Assembly: GCF_900176135.1 (NCBI RefSeq)
Contig: NZ_FWWW01000068.1
Coordinates: forward strand, 39,666-103,665
Length of the DNA: 64,000 bases
Reading direction: 5' to 3'
Source of the DNA: Hymenobacter roseosalivarius DSM 11622
GTDB taxonomy: Bacteria; Bacteroidota; Bacteroidia; Cytophagales; Hymenobacteraceae
The notes under the pieces were generated by a model that ran no database searches, had not been told where the DNA came from, and worked only from the letters and a program-made list of their open reading frames with translations. This document shows, piece after piece, positions 34,120 through 43,532 of the stretch. The number at the start of each line of letters is the position of its first letter. The first letter of the stretch is position 1. A program made the translations under genes and the position numbers.

Positions 34120-37100
34120 ATGAGAAGGTTTTTTCTGTCTTGCTGCCTGCTGCTCGTTGGCTCTTTGGGCATACCGGTGGCCGTAGCGCAGACGACCCAA
34201 GCTCCCCACCCCGAGCGCCCCAATTACAACCACGGCGGGGAGAACTGGAAAACAAAAACGCCCCCCGATAGCAGCTCCATGCGCTATTCTGTGTTTCTGA
34301 TCGGCGACGTGGGTGCCCCCGAGCTAAAGGAGCCCGGCGAGCCTTCGCTCAACTTTATGCGCCGCCAGATGCTGGCCGCCGGCGCGAAAAGCACCGCCAT
34401 CTATCTCGGCGACAACATCTACGAGTACGGCCTGCCCGAAGTAGGCGCTTACGATCGTAAAGTGTCGGAGCAGCGCATCACGGCTCAGCTTGATATTCTG
34501 CGCAACTACGCGGGTGAAAAATATATGATTCCCGGCAACCACGACTGGAAGCAGGGTCGCCCCGGCAGCCTGGAGCAGGTAAATCGGCAGCAGCGCTTCG
34601 TGGAGGACTATATGACGCGCGACTCCACGGCCTTTTCCTATACTGGCGACTTCTTTATCCCGCGCGATGGCTGCCCCGGTCCTTTCGAGGTGCGCCTGCA
34701 GGATGAGCTGGTGATGATTGCCATCAACTCGCAGTGGTTTTTGCAAACCGCCGAGCGCCCCTACGGCTCCAATAGCGGTTGCGGCGTAGCCAACGAGACC
34801 GACTTTTATACCCAGCTCGAAGACATTATTCAGCGCCACAAGGATAAGAACATCATGGTGATTGCCCACCATCCGCTGTTCTCCGATGGTATCCACGGGG
34901 GGTATTTTACCCTCGCCGACCATATTTTTCCGCTGTCTATTGTGTATAAATATGCGTTTGTTCCTTTCCCCATTATTGGCTCCGTTTATCCCTTTGCCCG
35001 CAAGTACGGTGGCATCAGCCAAGATATTCCGCACCCGCTGTATCAGGCCTACAAGAAGGGCCTGATGGATATCTTTCAGAAGTATCCGAACGTGGTGTAT
35101 GCCAACGGCCACGAGCATAACCTCCAGTACTTTAAGGTAGATGCCACGCACTTTATTACGAGCGGCTCGGGCTGCAAAACCCAGCACGTACGCACGGGCC
35201 GCGATGCCGGAGCCATGTTCTCCGACAAAGAGAAAGGGTTTGCCCGCGTCAATTACTATAACAACGGCGAGGTCTGGACCGAGTTCTGGATACCCAACGG
35301 CAATGGCGAGAATGGCCGGTTGGTGTTTCGCGCCCCGCTCTACGCCAAGCAGTCGCTGCAAGCGCTGGCGCAGGCCCAGACCGATTCGACAAACGCCTCC
35401 AATGCGCTGGGGCCGCGCCGCGACTTCCGCGACAGCACGGTAACGCTGGCCGTAAACCCACGCTACGCGCAGCGCAGCAAGTTTTTCCGCACCTTCTTCG
35501 GCGACCACTACCGCGCCGAGTGGGCCACGCCCGTGCGCTTCCCCATGCTCGACCTGGCGACGGAAAAAGGTGGCCTGACACCCTACCAGATTGGCGGCGG
35601 CAAGCAAACTGCGTCGCTGAAGGTGCGCAACGAAGAAGGCCGCAACTACACCCTGCGCGGCATCAATAAGGATCCTTCAGCTGTATTGCCCGAGTCGCTG
35701 CGCGATGGTGCCGCTAAGGATATTTTGCAGGATCAGATTTCGGCCCAGCATCCCTATGCATCCTTCGTGCTGCCGCCGCTGGCCTCGGCGGCCGGTATTC
35801 TGCATACCAACCCGGAGATGCGCTATATCCCGCAGGACCCGCTGCTAGGGCAGTATTACGAGCGATTCTCCAACACGCCCGCTGCTTTGGAGGAAGACCC
35901 CAAGGACGACCAAAGCAATGTGGCCTCGTTGGGCAACGCTACCAACCTGGTGGGCAGCGACCGGGTGCTGGAGCGTTTAATTGAGGATAATGATAACCAG
36001 GTAAAGGAGAAAGCCTTCGCCCGCTCCCGCCTCTTTGATATGTGGGTAGGCGACTGGGACCGCCACGAGGACCAGTGGCGCTGGGCCGAGAAGAAAGATG
36101 AGGACGGCGACCGAACCTTTACCGCCGTGCCCGAAGACCGCGACGTGGCGTTTTTTAAGGGCGATGGTCTCTTCCCATACTTGGCCAGCCGCAAGTGGGC
36201 CATTCGCAACTTCCAGAACTTCGGCAAAGACTACGCCGACTACAAGGGGCTGAACCTAACGGCTTTGGCCAACGACCGGGTGTTTCTGGCTTCGGTGACC
36301 AAAGAGGACTGGGTGAAGCACGCCGAAGAAATGAAAGCTGCTCTCACCGATGAGGTAATTGAAAAAGCCTTCCGCGAGCGGTGGCCCGAGCAGATTTATA
36401 AGCTGCACGGCCCCGAAATCATTGCCAAGCTCAAAAGCCGCCGTGATTTGCTGCCCGAGTTGGCGGCCAACTACTACGAGGTCGTTTCCAAGATTACGGA
36501 GGTAAAAGGCAGCAGCAAGCGCGAAAAGTTCGTGGTCGACCGCCTTCCCGACAACAAGACCCGCGTGACGGTGCAGAAAATAAACAAGGACGGGGAGTTT
36601 ACTAAAATTCTCTACGACCGCACCTTCGACAACAAAGTAACCCAGGAAGTGCGCCTCTACGGCTTCGCCGGCAACGATATCTATAACATCAATGGTGATG
36701 TGAAGGATGGCCTGAAAGTGCGCATTATCGCTGGCACCGACCGCGACTCCATCGTGGATCGCTCCAACGTGCGCGGCCTGGGGCATCAACTGCACATTTA
36801 TGATGCCGACACGGGCAACGTCATCATTGCGGGCCGCGACGCCCGCCTGCGCCTGGAGCCTGGTATTGATGTGAGTCGCTACGATAACCCCAACCGTGCC
36901 GACCGCAAAGACTACCGCCTCGATTATCTGGGGCCGGCGCTGTATTTCGGCTATAACGTAGACGACCGCTTGTTTTTTGGCGGGGGCGTCACCTACCGCA
37001 CCTACGCTTTCCGCAAGGAGCCTTTCGCGTCGGATCAGTCGTTGGTGGCCAATTATTCGCCCTCGCAAAAGGCGTATAACGTGCGCTATCGGGGCCAGTT

Positions 37101-38031
37101 TACGGATATGTTTGGCAAGTACGATCTGAACGTGACCAGCCAGCTCTATGGTCCGCAGCTGCTCTACAACTATTTCGGCCTGGGCAACGACACCAAGAAC
37201 CAAGCGCCCGGCGAGGGTGGCCGTGTCCGCAACCGCGACATCAACGAAACCTATCGCATCCGCTTCTCGCGCTTTTACTTCTCGCCGGTGCTGGAAAAGG
37301 ATGTATTCAGCTTCCTCAAAATCGGATTTGGTCCCCAGTACGACCAGTTCCGCGTAGAGCGCGACCCCATCGGCAGTCAGATCGCGGCGGGCCTGAATGA
37401 AGATAATAACGGCGTGAGCGGCGCGGGGCTGGGCATTCGCTCCTCCGATTTTGGCCTGAATCGCTACGCTGGGGGGCGTTTTTACCTGAATATCGATGCG
37501 GCCAGCTCGCCCAAGAATCCGCGTATCGGCCTGCGCTGGTACAACTCGGCGGAATACAACTATCAGCTCAATGGCGAGAAGCTCAACTTCGGCCGTCTGG
37601 CTTCGGAGTTCCGCTTCTACCTCACGCCCAACTTCCCCTTTCAGGTTACCTGGGCCGGCCGCATCGGCGGCGCGCGCAACCTGGGCGACTACCGCTTTTA
37701 TCAGGCGAATACGCTGGGGGGCACCACCAACCTGCGCGGCTACCGGCGCACGCGGTTCGCGGGCCGCAGCTCCGTATTTGCCAACGCCGAAGTGCGCCTT
37801 CAGCTCTTTACCGTAAACGCCTACCTTTTCCCGGCCAAGTTTGGCGTGATGGGCCTCGCCGACGCCGCCCGCGTATTTACGCGCTACGACCAGCGCGACG
37901 GCCTACGCGCCTACCACACGGCTGTGGGCGGAGGCGTGTGGGCCGATATTCTGAAGCAGGTGGTCGTGAATGCTACCTACTCGGTGGGCGAGGAGGACCT
38001 GGTTTTTGTCGGCTTCGACTTTCTGTTCTAA
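34120..38031 (+). CDS. Metallophosphoesterase fused to an outer-membrane (BamA/D15-like) barrel
   Basis: A very long exported protein of 1303 residues. A signal peptide covers about 1-24. Residues about 55-350 are a calcineurin-like phosphoesterase with GDVG (62), GDN (97), GNHDW (139-143), HHPLFSDG and NGHEHN (329). A middle region (about 600-800) contains GDWDRHEDQW at 644-653 and VPEDRDVAFF at 670-679, which recall the catalytic and metal loops of PI4K- or FAM20-like kinases; this part has no assigned function. The C terminus (about 930-1303) reads as an Omp85-type surface antigen barrel ending in DLVFVGFDFLF. The enzyme would thus be held at the outer membrane. It is monocistronic and followed by a strong terminator. 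Confidence 0.85.
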   Translation: MRRFFLSCCLLLVGSLGIPVAVAQTTQAPHPERPNYNHGGENWKTKTPPDSSSMRYSVFLIGDVGAPELKEPGEPSLNFMRRQMLAAGAKSTAIYLGDNIYEYGLPEVGAYDRKVSEQRITAQLDILRNYAGEKYMIPGNHDWKQGRPGSLEQVNRQQRFVEDYMTRDSTAFSYTGDFFIPRDGCPGPFEVRLQDELVMIAINSQWFLQTAERPYGSNSGCGVANETDFYTQLEDIIQRHKDKNIMVIAHHPLFSDGIHGGYFTLADHIFPLSIVYKYAFVPFPIIGSVYPFARKYGGISQDIPHPLYQAYKKGLMDIFQKYPNVVYANGHEHNLQYFKVDATHFITSGSGCKTQHVRTGRDAGAMFSDKEKGFARVNYYNNGEVWTEFWIPNGNGENGRLVFRAPLYAKQSLQALAQAQTDSTNASNALGPRRDFRDSTVTLAVNPRYAQRSKFFRTFFGDHYRAEWATPVRFPMLDLATEKGGLTPYQIGGGKQTASLKVRNEEGRNYTLRGINKDPSAVLPESLRDGAAKDILQDQISAQHPYASFVLPPLASAAGILHTNPEMRYIPQDPLLGQYYERFSNTPAALEEDPKDDQSNVASLGNATNLVGSDRVLERLIEDNDNQVKEKAFARSRLFDMWVGDWDRHEDQWRWAEKKDEDGDRTFTAVPEDRDVAFFKGDGLFPYLASRKWAIRNFQNFGKDYADYKGLNLTALANDRVFLASVTKEDWVKHAEEMKAALTDEVIEKAFRERWPEQIYKLHGPEIIAKLKSRRDLLPELAANYYEVVSKITEVKGSSKREKFVVDRLPDNKTRVTVQKINKDGEFTKILYDRTFDNKVTQEVRLYGFAGNDIYNINGDVKDGLKVRIIAGTDRDSIVDRSNVRGLGHQLHIYDADTGNVIIAGRDARLRLEPGIDVSRYDNPNRADRKDYRLDYLGPALYFGYNVDDRLFFGGGVTYRTYAFRKEPFASDQSLVANYSPSQKAYNVRYRGQFTDMFGKYDLNVTSQLYGPQLLYNYFGLGNDTKNQAPGEGGRVRNRDINETYRIRFSRFYFSPVLEKDVFSFLKIGFGPQYDQFRVERDPIGSQIAAGLNEDNNGVSGAGLGIRSSDFGLNRYAGGRFYLNIDAASSPKNPRIGLRWYNSAEYNYQLNGEKLNFGRLASEFRFYLTPNFPFQVTWAGRIGGARNLGDYRFYQANTLGGTTNLRGYRRTRFAGRSSVFANAEVRLQLFTVNAYLFPAKFGVMGLADAARVFTRYDQRDGLRAYHTAVGGGVWADILKQVVVNATYSVGEEDLVFVGFDFLF

Positions 38032-38050
38032 AGAAAAAGCCCCCCGGAAG

Positions 38051-38100
38051 ATGGTCAGGTGGCAGAGGATTCGACACCCCGCCCCCTGACCATTTTTTTT
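38051..38100 (+). terminator. Intrinsic terminator of the phosphoesterase-barrel gene
   Basis: ATGGTCAGG (38051-38059) pairs with CCTGACCAT (38085-38093), followed by eight T. AAAAAGCCCCCC just before it (38035-38045) is an instance of the dispersed motif on the minus strand. Confidence 0.85.
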
Positions 38101-38197
38101 GCTTAATAGCTTGCCCTGTTGGCCGTTTTCCGGTAAAAGACGTTAAGCCCAAAACTGAGCACTCATGCGTTTTTGAGGAAGATTTTTTCATCTTATT

Positions 38198-39304
38198 ATG
38201 ACAGCCATTTCTGCCTTTTTGCGCCGTGGGGGGCAAATTTTAGGCGTAGCAGCTTTCCTCTCATCCGCCATCGGCGCGCAGGCCCAGATCACGCCGCCCC
38301 GCACGCCCGTGTACCCGCGCGCCGCGCCCCCCCTCACCGATTCGCTTCAGCAGAATCAGGTAGGGGAGGCCAAGGAATTTGCCAACCCTTCCGTGTTGGG
38401 GCAGGGACCCAGCAAAGGCCTTATCTTTCACTATGAGCGCACCACCGGCTTCGGCATCACCTCCGACTCGAAAAGCGATGATTTTACGGATCAGAAGGGG
38501 ACGGTGAGCAACAATGACCGTTTTGTGGTAAAAGGCTACATTCCAGTCTGGAACCGGCCCCACCTCAAAATGGTAGTGGGCGTGAACTATGAGCGGGAGG
38601 AGTTTGAGTTTAAAAACCGTCCCACCGGCTACTCGCTCTATGATGAGCTGGAGGAGAAAGGCCTCAAAACGCTGGGTACGCAGCTGGTGGTGTTGCGCCC
38701 CATCAATGAGCGCAACTTCGTGCTGGGCCGGGTGAAAGGCGAGCTGAACGGCGACTATACCTCCTCGGAGCTACAACTTAAGGACTATCTGCGCATGTCC
38801 TACGAGCTGGTGTACGGCTGGAAGAAGTCGCCCACCTTTGCCTGGGGCATTGGCGCGCAGCTGGGCTACACCTTTGGCCGGCGCAGCATCTATCCGGCCA
38901 TCATGTACAACCGCACTTGGAGCGACCATTGGGGCGTGGAGGCGCTGTTTCCGGCGCGCGTACTGGTGCGGCATAACGCCTCGGCCAAATCGCTGCTGTT
39001 TGCCGGCTACGACGTGAACGGCCTGAGCTATATCCTCAAGCTCCGGGAGCCCCTGCCCAACGACCCCACCCTCCGAACCGTGGAGCTGCGCGAAACCGAG
39101 CTGAAGCTGCGTGGCCGCTGGGAGCGCGAAATCTATGACTTCCTGTGGTTTGGGGCTGAAGGCGGCTACCGCTACAATAACTCCTTCGACGTGTTTGACC
39201 GCCGCAACGGCCGCACCAAGGTCATCGACAACAAGCTGGCTGGCACTCCCTATTTCAGCGTCGAGCTATTCGTTGTGCCCCCGCGCCGCTTCCTGAAAAA
39301 GTAG
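38198..39304 (+). CDS. Predicted outer-membrane beta-barrel protein (DUF6268-like)
   Basis: A 368-residue exported protein. The first 30 residues are a signal peptide ending near IGAQA. The rest alternates polar and aromatic residues in strands such as FVVKGYIPVW, MVVGVNYEREEF, WGIGAQLGYTFG and FLWFGAEGGYRYNN, typical of a barrel. It resembles the DUF6268 family, for which no function is known. It follows the phosphoesterase-barrel gene in the same direction after a terminator, so it is probably a separate unit. The GGGGGGCAAATTTT motif is in the signal-peptide region (38228), as Gly-Gly-Gln-Ile-Leu. Confidence 0.65.
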   Translation: MTAISAFLRRGGQILGVAAFLSSAIGAQAQITPPRTPVYPRAAPPLTDSLQQNQVGEAKEFANPSVLGQGPSKGLIFHYERTTGFGITSDSKSDDFTDQKGTVSNNDRFVVKGYIPVWNRPHLKMVVGVNYEREEFEFKNRPTGYSLYDELEEKGLKTLGTQLVVLRPINERNFVLGRVKGELNGDYTSSELQLKDYLRMSYELVYGWKKSPTFAWGIGAQLGYTFGRRSIYPAIMYNRTWSDHWGVEALFPARVLVRHNASAKSLLFAGYDVNGLSYILKLREPLPNDPTLRTVELRETELKLRGRWEREIYDFLWFGAEGGYRYNNSFDVFDRRNGRTKVIDNKLAGTPYFSVELFVVPPRRFLKK

Positions 39305-39321
39305 TAGCGTAGGGTCTCTAT

Positions 39322-39356
39322 AAAAAGCCCCCCAACTAATGGCTGGGGGGCTTTTT
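39322..39356. terminator. Bidirectional terminator built from two facing G6C motifs
   Basis: AAAAAGCCCCCC (39322-39333) and GGGGGGCTTTTT (39345-39356) are exact complements, around an 11-nt loop with its own small stem. It ends the barrel gene from the left and can also serve the leftward PepSY-like gene. Confidence 0.92.
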
Positions 39357-39483
39357 GCTGTGTTACTGCCGTTGCTTTATCAAAGTATCAGAAGCAGAAA
39401 GGGGCCTGGACTGCCCATTTGGTCCCAAAGAAGTGCAGGTAAGCAGGCCGGACATAGCGGCTCGCGAGTAGCCCGACGCAGCG

Positions 39484-39921
39484 CTATTGATCTACTTCCT
39501 GCCCATCGGCCGAAAATAGAACGTCGCGGCTTTTGCCCCCCCGGCTGACTTCCGCTTCGTAGGTTATCGCGCCGGTGCCAGCCGTCACTATTTTGGCCGC
39601 TTCCGTCACTTTGTAGCCTTTGTACTGTGTCGCCAGTTTGGTTTTTACCGGCGCGGGCAGCAGGCCTGGGGCCATATCCGTTTCTGTTTCGAGTAGCTCG
39701 CCGGTGGCGCTGAGTAGCACCGACATCTTGATTTTATTCTGCGTGAAGCCAGCCTCAAACTGGTTTTTCTCCTTTTCCCACCGCACGTCTTTTACCTGCG
39801 GATAGGCTTTGCGAAAAGCAGCCACGGCAGCGGCGGGCACCTGGGCAGCCGGTAGATTCTGTGCGTGTAGGGCAGAGCCCGTCAGGAGGAGCGCAGCGAC
39901 CAGCGCCAGGGAAGTTTTCAT
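39484..39921 (-). CDS. Secreted PepSY-like (BLIP-fold) domain protein
   Basis: A 145-residue exported protein with a clear signal peptide (about 1-20, ending ALHAQ). The mature part has two repeats of the pattern AxxAFxKAYPxVKDVRWEKE...F, typical of the PepSY-like/putative beta-lactamase-inhibitor-like families that are abundant in Bacteroidota. They are periplasmic and of unknown function. It lies between a terminator and the sensor kinase gene 180 nt upstream, transcribed in the same direction, so it might be read from the same message, although the gap argues against it. Confidence 0.75.
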   Translation of the reverse strand: MKTSLALVAALLLTGSALHAQNLPAAQVPAAAVAAFRKAYPQVKDVRWEKEKNQFEAGFTQNKIKMSVLLSATGELLETETDMAPGLLPAPVKTKLATQYKGYKVTEAAKIVTAGTGAITYEAEVSRGGKSRDVLFSADGQEVDQ

Positions 39922-40104
39922 GGGTAAATGATTTTGACTGGGTGAGATGACGGGCTAAACTTACCGGCCGATTCTGTGGATAACCTGTCGCGGAAAGCGC
40001 ACAGGCCAGTCTTCTCTTTACCACGAAATTCAGGAGCCGAATAAAAGAGAAGCAGCTCGTAAAGTGGTTTCACGGTCAGGGTGCACTTACTCTTGCGTAA
40101 GTAC

Positions 40105-41355
40105 TTAAAACGCTACGCGCAGCGTGTGGCGGGCCCCAACGGCGGCAAACGCATACGTGACCGTGAAGCCGTAGTAGCGGCAGATCTGCTGCACGATGGA
40201 CAAGCCCAGACCCGGCGAGTCGGAGGTGGGCTGCTGCTTGCGGAACCGCTCGAAGAAGCGGGCTGGGTCGCCGGTCAGGGCAGGGCCGGTGTTGCTGATT
40301 TCCAAGGCTTGGGCCGAGAGCCGCACCTCGATACTGCCGCCGCGGTGGTTGTGCTTCACGGCGTTTTGCAGCAGATTATGCACCAGCGAGTCGGCCAGGC
40401 CGGGGTGCATTCGCAGGGCCGGCACGCCGGTTACGTGGGTACTCAGCGCCAGCTGGCGCGTTTCCGTCAAGGACTCCAGCTGCCGGACCTTCTCCTCCAG
40501 CACCTGATCCAGCCGCAGGGCTTGCACGTCAATAAACTGGCGGTTTTCAATCTTGCTGAGCAGGGTCAGGGCCTGATGCAGGCGCGAGAGGCGCAGCGTG
40601 GCTCCGTACAGACCCGTTACCAGTCCGGCTACCTGCGGATCTTCCAGGGCGGGCAGTTGCAGAAGCTGCTCCAGCTGGGCCTGCATGATGGCCAGCGGGG
40701 TTTGCGTTTCGTGGGCCGCGTTTTCCGTGAATTCGCGCAGCGCCTCGTAGTCGGCTACCAGGCGCTGGCTCATCTGAGTCAGGGCCTGGTTTAGCTCCGC
40801 GAACTCGTCGATGTCGGTGGGCGCTAACTGCAACACCTCGTGCTGGTGCAGCTTGTAGCCGCGCAGGGCGTGCAGCGTGGCCCGAAATGGCCCCCAGAGC
40901 CAGTCGGCCAGCCAGCGGTTGATAAGGATAACACCCAGCAGCAGCAGTCCCAGCACGCTCACCATCACGCCCAGCACCACGGCCAGCACGTCCTCGGTTT
41001 CCACCAGCGACTTGCGCAGCGTCACCCACCGCCGCTGCCCAGCCACGCGCAGCGGAAACGTGAGCTGGCGGTGGGGCACCATTTCCTGCTCCTGCGGGTC
41101 CAGCAGCAGCGTATCGCCGTAGCCGGGGCGCTGGTGCCGGTCGCTGACGTCCATCTGGTACTCAAAGGGGGAAATGGGCAGCGTCTGCTTCCGCCGAATG
41201 CGGTTTTCCAGATACAGGCGCCGGTTCGACAGCTGCTCATCGACCTCCTGCGTCAGCGCCCGAAACAGCCCGTAGTAGAGCACCACGCTGGCCAGCGCAA
41301 ACAGCACCGTAGTCAGCAGCAGGTAGTAGCGGTTGGTTTTGGCCAGCAGCTTCAT
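40105..41355 (-). CDS. Sensor histidine kinase
   Basis: A 416-residue membrane kinase. Two transmembrane helices (about 11-33 and 125-147) enclose a periplasmic sensor of about 90 residues. The H box is FTENAAHETQTPLAIM, the N box NLLQNAVKHNHRGGS, and the G box SPGLGLSIVQQI. It overlaps its response regulator gene by 4 nt (ATGA), a classic kinase-regulator pair. The pair is divergent from an RND efflux operon 170 nt away, which it probably controls. Confidence 0.93.
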   Translation of the reverse strand: MKLLAKTNRYYLLLTTVLFALASVVLYYGLFRALTQEVDEQLSNRRLYLENRIRRKQTLPISPFEYQMDVSDRHQRPGYGDTLLLDPQEQEMVPHRQLTFPLRVAGQRRWVTLRKSLVETEDVLAVVLGVMVSVLGLLLLGVILINRWLADWLWGPFRATLHALRGYKLHQHEVLQLAPTDIDEFAELNQALTQMSQRLVADYEALREFTENAAHETQTPLAIMQAQLEQLLQLPALEDPQVAGLVTGLYGATLRLSRLHQALTLLSKIENRQFIDVQALRLDQVLEEKVRQLESLTETRQLALSTHVTGVPALRMHPGLADSLVHNLLQNAVKHNHRGGSIEVRLSAQALEISNTGPALTGDPARFFERFRKQQPTSDSPGLGLSIVQQICRYYGFTVTYAFAAVGARHTLRVAF

Positions 41356-42029
41356 TCGGTGCTGAGCTTGTAGCCCACGCCGTACATGGTGCGGATGTAG
41401 TTATCGGCTCCTTTCTCCTGAAGCTTCTTACGCAGGTTTTTCAGGTGGGTATAAATAAAGTCGAAGGAGTCGGTCGCGTCCACAGCGTCGCCGCACAGGT
41501 GCTCGGCAATGGCTTCCTTGGTGAGCACGCGGTTGGGGTTGGCCAGCAGAAACAAGAGCAGATCGTACTCCTTGCGCGTGAGCGTGAGCGGCTGCTCGCC
41601 CACGAACACCTCGGCCTGCTCGGGCCACACCAGCAGGTCGCGAAAGGCAATGTGGTGGCTGCCCTGAAACTGCCGCCGCCGAATGATGGCCCGCAGCCGC
41701 GAGTTCAGCTCGGCCAGATGAAACGGCTTGGTCAGGTAGTCGTCGGCCCCCAGGTCGAGGCCCGCGAGCCGATCATCGAGAGCGGCACGGGCCGAGATAA
41801 TCAGCACCCCGGCCCAAGACTGATCGGCCTTGAGCGCCCGCACGATGTCCAGGCCGTTGCCGTCGGGCAGGGTCAGATCCAGCACCACGCAGTCGTACTG
41901 GTAGAGCTTGATTTTTTCGTAAGCCTGCTGAAAACTGGCCGCCACCTCGCACACGTAGCCGCTCTGGCGCAGGTACTCGACCAGCGTGGTACGGAGAGCC
42001 AGCTCATCTTCAACGAGAAGAAGTTTCAT
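41352..42029 (-). CDS. OmpR/PhoB-family response regulator
   Basis: A 225-residue regulator. The receiver has acidic residues at VEDE, the phosphoacceptor in VVLDLTLPDGNG (Asp51) and Lys in DDYLTKPF. The C-terminal winged helix includes LTRKEYDLLLFLLANPNRV and the DSFDFIYTHLKNLRKKL recognition region. It is the first gene of the two-component operon and faces the efflux genes across an intergenic region rich in CTTCAG half-sites. By position it is the likely regulator of that pump. Confidence 0.94.
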   Translation of the reverse strand: MKLLLVEDELALRTTLVEYLRQSGYVCEVAASFQQAYEKIKLYQYDCVVLDLTLPDGNGLDIVRALKADQSWAGVLIISARAALDDRLAGLDLGADDYLTKPFHLAELNSRLRAIIRRRQFQGSHHIAFRDLLVWPEQAEVFVGEQPLTLTRKEYDLLLFLLANPNRVLTKEAIAEHLCGDAVDATDSFDFIYTHLKNLRKKLQEKGADNYIRTMYGVGYKLSTE

Positions 42030-42084
42030 AAGTCAACGAAAAAGCCCCCCGGAGCAGATAAGGCCGGCGGCGAAGAAAGGTGGT

Positions 42085-42195
42085 AATTCTGAAGCGAATC
42101 TGTCGAAAGTAAATCAATGCCGCGCTCGTCCATACCTGCCTTTAAGTAAGCCTGACCTGGAAAACGCTTCAGGACGTCAGATTTACTTCAGAATT
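42085..42195. promoter_or_regulatory. Inverted repeats in the divergent two-component/efflux control region
   Basis: AATTCTGAAG (42085-42094) and CTTCAGAATT (42186-42195) are exact reverse complements. Inside them AAGTAAATC (42107-42115) and GATTTACTT (42180-42188) also pair. A further CTTCAG lies at 42167-42172, 19 nt from the last one. Such nested sites between a regulator and its target operon are good operator candidates for the OmpR-type protein encoded on the left. The assignment is inference. Confidence 0.5.
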
Positions 42196-42197
42196 GG

Positions 42198-43532
42198 GTG
42201 CCAGCTTTGCTTTCTCCTTTCCGTCATCCCTTGCTTTTTCTCGTGTCCATTCGTTTGTCTGCCTGGCCAGCAAGACTCTGCTGGCTGCTGGTTGGGCTGC
42301 TTCTAATCGGCGGTGGGGGGCGGTTCGCGCTGGCCCAAACGCCATCCTCGGCCAGTCCTCAACAGTTGGAGGAGTTTCTGCGGGCCGCCCGGCAGAATAG
42401 CCCCCTGCTGGCCGACTTGCGCGGCCAGGTGGCGCAGAATCGCTTGGATAGTCTGCGCCGCGTCGCCCAGAACCGGCCCCTCGTAGTGGGCAGCGCGGTG
42501 GCCGTCGCCGCGCCCGCGCTCGGCTCTTTTGGCTACGATCAGGCCATTACCAACGGCGGCAACTACGGGGCCGTGGTCAGTGCTACCCAGCCACTTTTCA
42601 ACCGGACAGTGTTACGAAATGACTACCAGACCCTGGCCAACCAGGGCCAAGCGCTGCGCAACACAGGCCGGCTATCGGTCCTGGATCTGCGCCGCACCGT
42701 CACCGACCAGTTTCTGACCGCTTACGCCGCCGGGCAGCAGCTGAGCTATAATCAGGAATTGCTGGCCCAGCTAAACCAACAGGACGTGCTGCTGCGTCGG
42801 CTGGTGAATGGGGGGCTTTTTAAACAAACCCAGTACCTGTCCTACTATTTGTCGGTGCGCAGCCAGGAGGTGGCCGTGCAGCAGGCCCGGCAGGCTTACC
42901 GCCGCGAGCTGGGTGCGCTGCGCTACCTCTGCGGCCTCACCGACACGACGCTGCGGCCCGTGGCGGCTCCCGCGCCGCCCAGACCGCAGGCACTGGCTGG
43001 GCTCGGCTCCATTACCCAGCGTCAATATACGCTCGACAGTCTGAGGCTTGTGCTGGACCGTCGCACGGTAGATCTGGGCTACCGGCCGCGGGTGAATGCC
43101 GTGCTGGACGCGGGCCTGCAGTCGGCCTCGCTGCTGGCGGTGGGCCGACGGCTGGGGGTGAGCGGGGGCTTGCAGCTGGTAGTGCCCATTTTTGATGGAC
43201 ATCAGCGCCAGCTGGCGTACCAGCGGCTGGCCGTGGCCGAGCAGATCCGCCGCGGCTACCGCACGTTTCTCAGTGCCCAGCGTCAGCAGCAGTACCAACA
43301 GCTGCAAAGCCAGGCCCGCGCCAACGAGGCATTGCTGGCCAGCCTGCGCGCGCAGCTGCGCGTGGCCAATGCGCTGGTCGCGGCCGGCCGTCAGCAGCTG
43401 GCCACCGGCGACATTGCCATCCTGGATTATCTCCAGCTCATCAGTAGCACCCGCGCCTTTCAGTTTGGGCTTACTCAGGTTGAAACCGAACGCCTGCGCA
43501 CGCTCTACGCCCTTGACTATCTGAGCGAATGA
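42198..43532 (+). CDS. TolC-family outer-membrane efflux protein
   Basis: A channel protein of about 444 residues. A signal peptide (membrane segment WLLVGLLLIGGGGRFALAQ) is followed by long heptad-rich helices in two halves, with LRRTVTDQFLTAYAAGQQ and RQQLATGDIAILDYLQLIS typical of TolC relatives of the CzcC/CusC type. The frame starts at GTG 42198; the true start could lie a few codons later. It is the first gene of a channel-adaptor-pump operon; the adaptor begins 4 nt before its stop. Confidence 0.85.
   Translation: MPALLSPFRHPLLFLVSIRLSAWPARLCWLLVGLLLIGGGGRFALAQTPSSASPQQLEEFLRAARQNSPLLADLRGQVAQNRLDSLRRVAQNRPLVVGSAVAVAAPALGSFGYDQAITNGGNYGAVVSATQPLFNRTVLRNDYQTLANQGQALRNTGRLSVLDLRRTVTDQFLTAYAAGQQLSYNQELLAQLNQQDVLLRRLVNGGLFKQTQYLSYYLSVRSQEVAVQQARQAYRRELGALRYLCGLTDTTLRPVAAPAPPRPQALAGLGSITQRQYTLDSLRLVLDRRTVDLGYRPRVNAVLDAGLQSASLLAVGRRLGVSGGLQLVVPIFDGHQRQLAYQRLAVAEQIRRGYRTFLSAQRQQQYQQLQSQARANEALLASLRAQLRVANALVAAGRQQLATGDIAILDYLQLISSTRAFQFGLTQVETERLRTLYALDYLSE

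Noticed and set aside
34324..35607. 427-residue minus-strand frame inside the phosphoesterase gene
   Set aside because: It is an antisense shadow in GC-rich coding DNA; the plus-strand frame has clear enzyme motifs.
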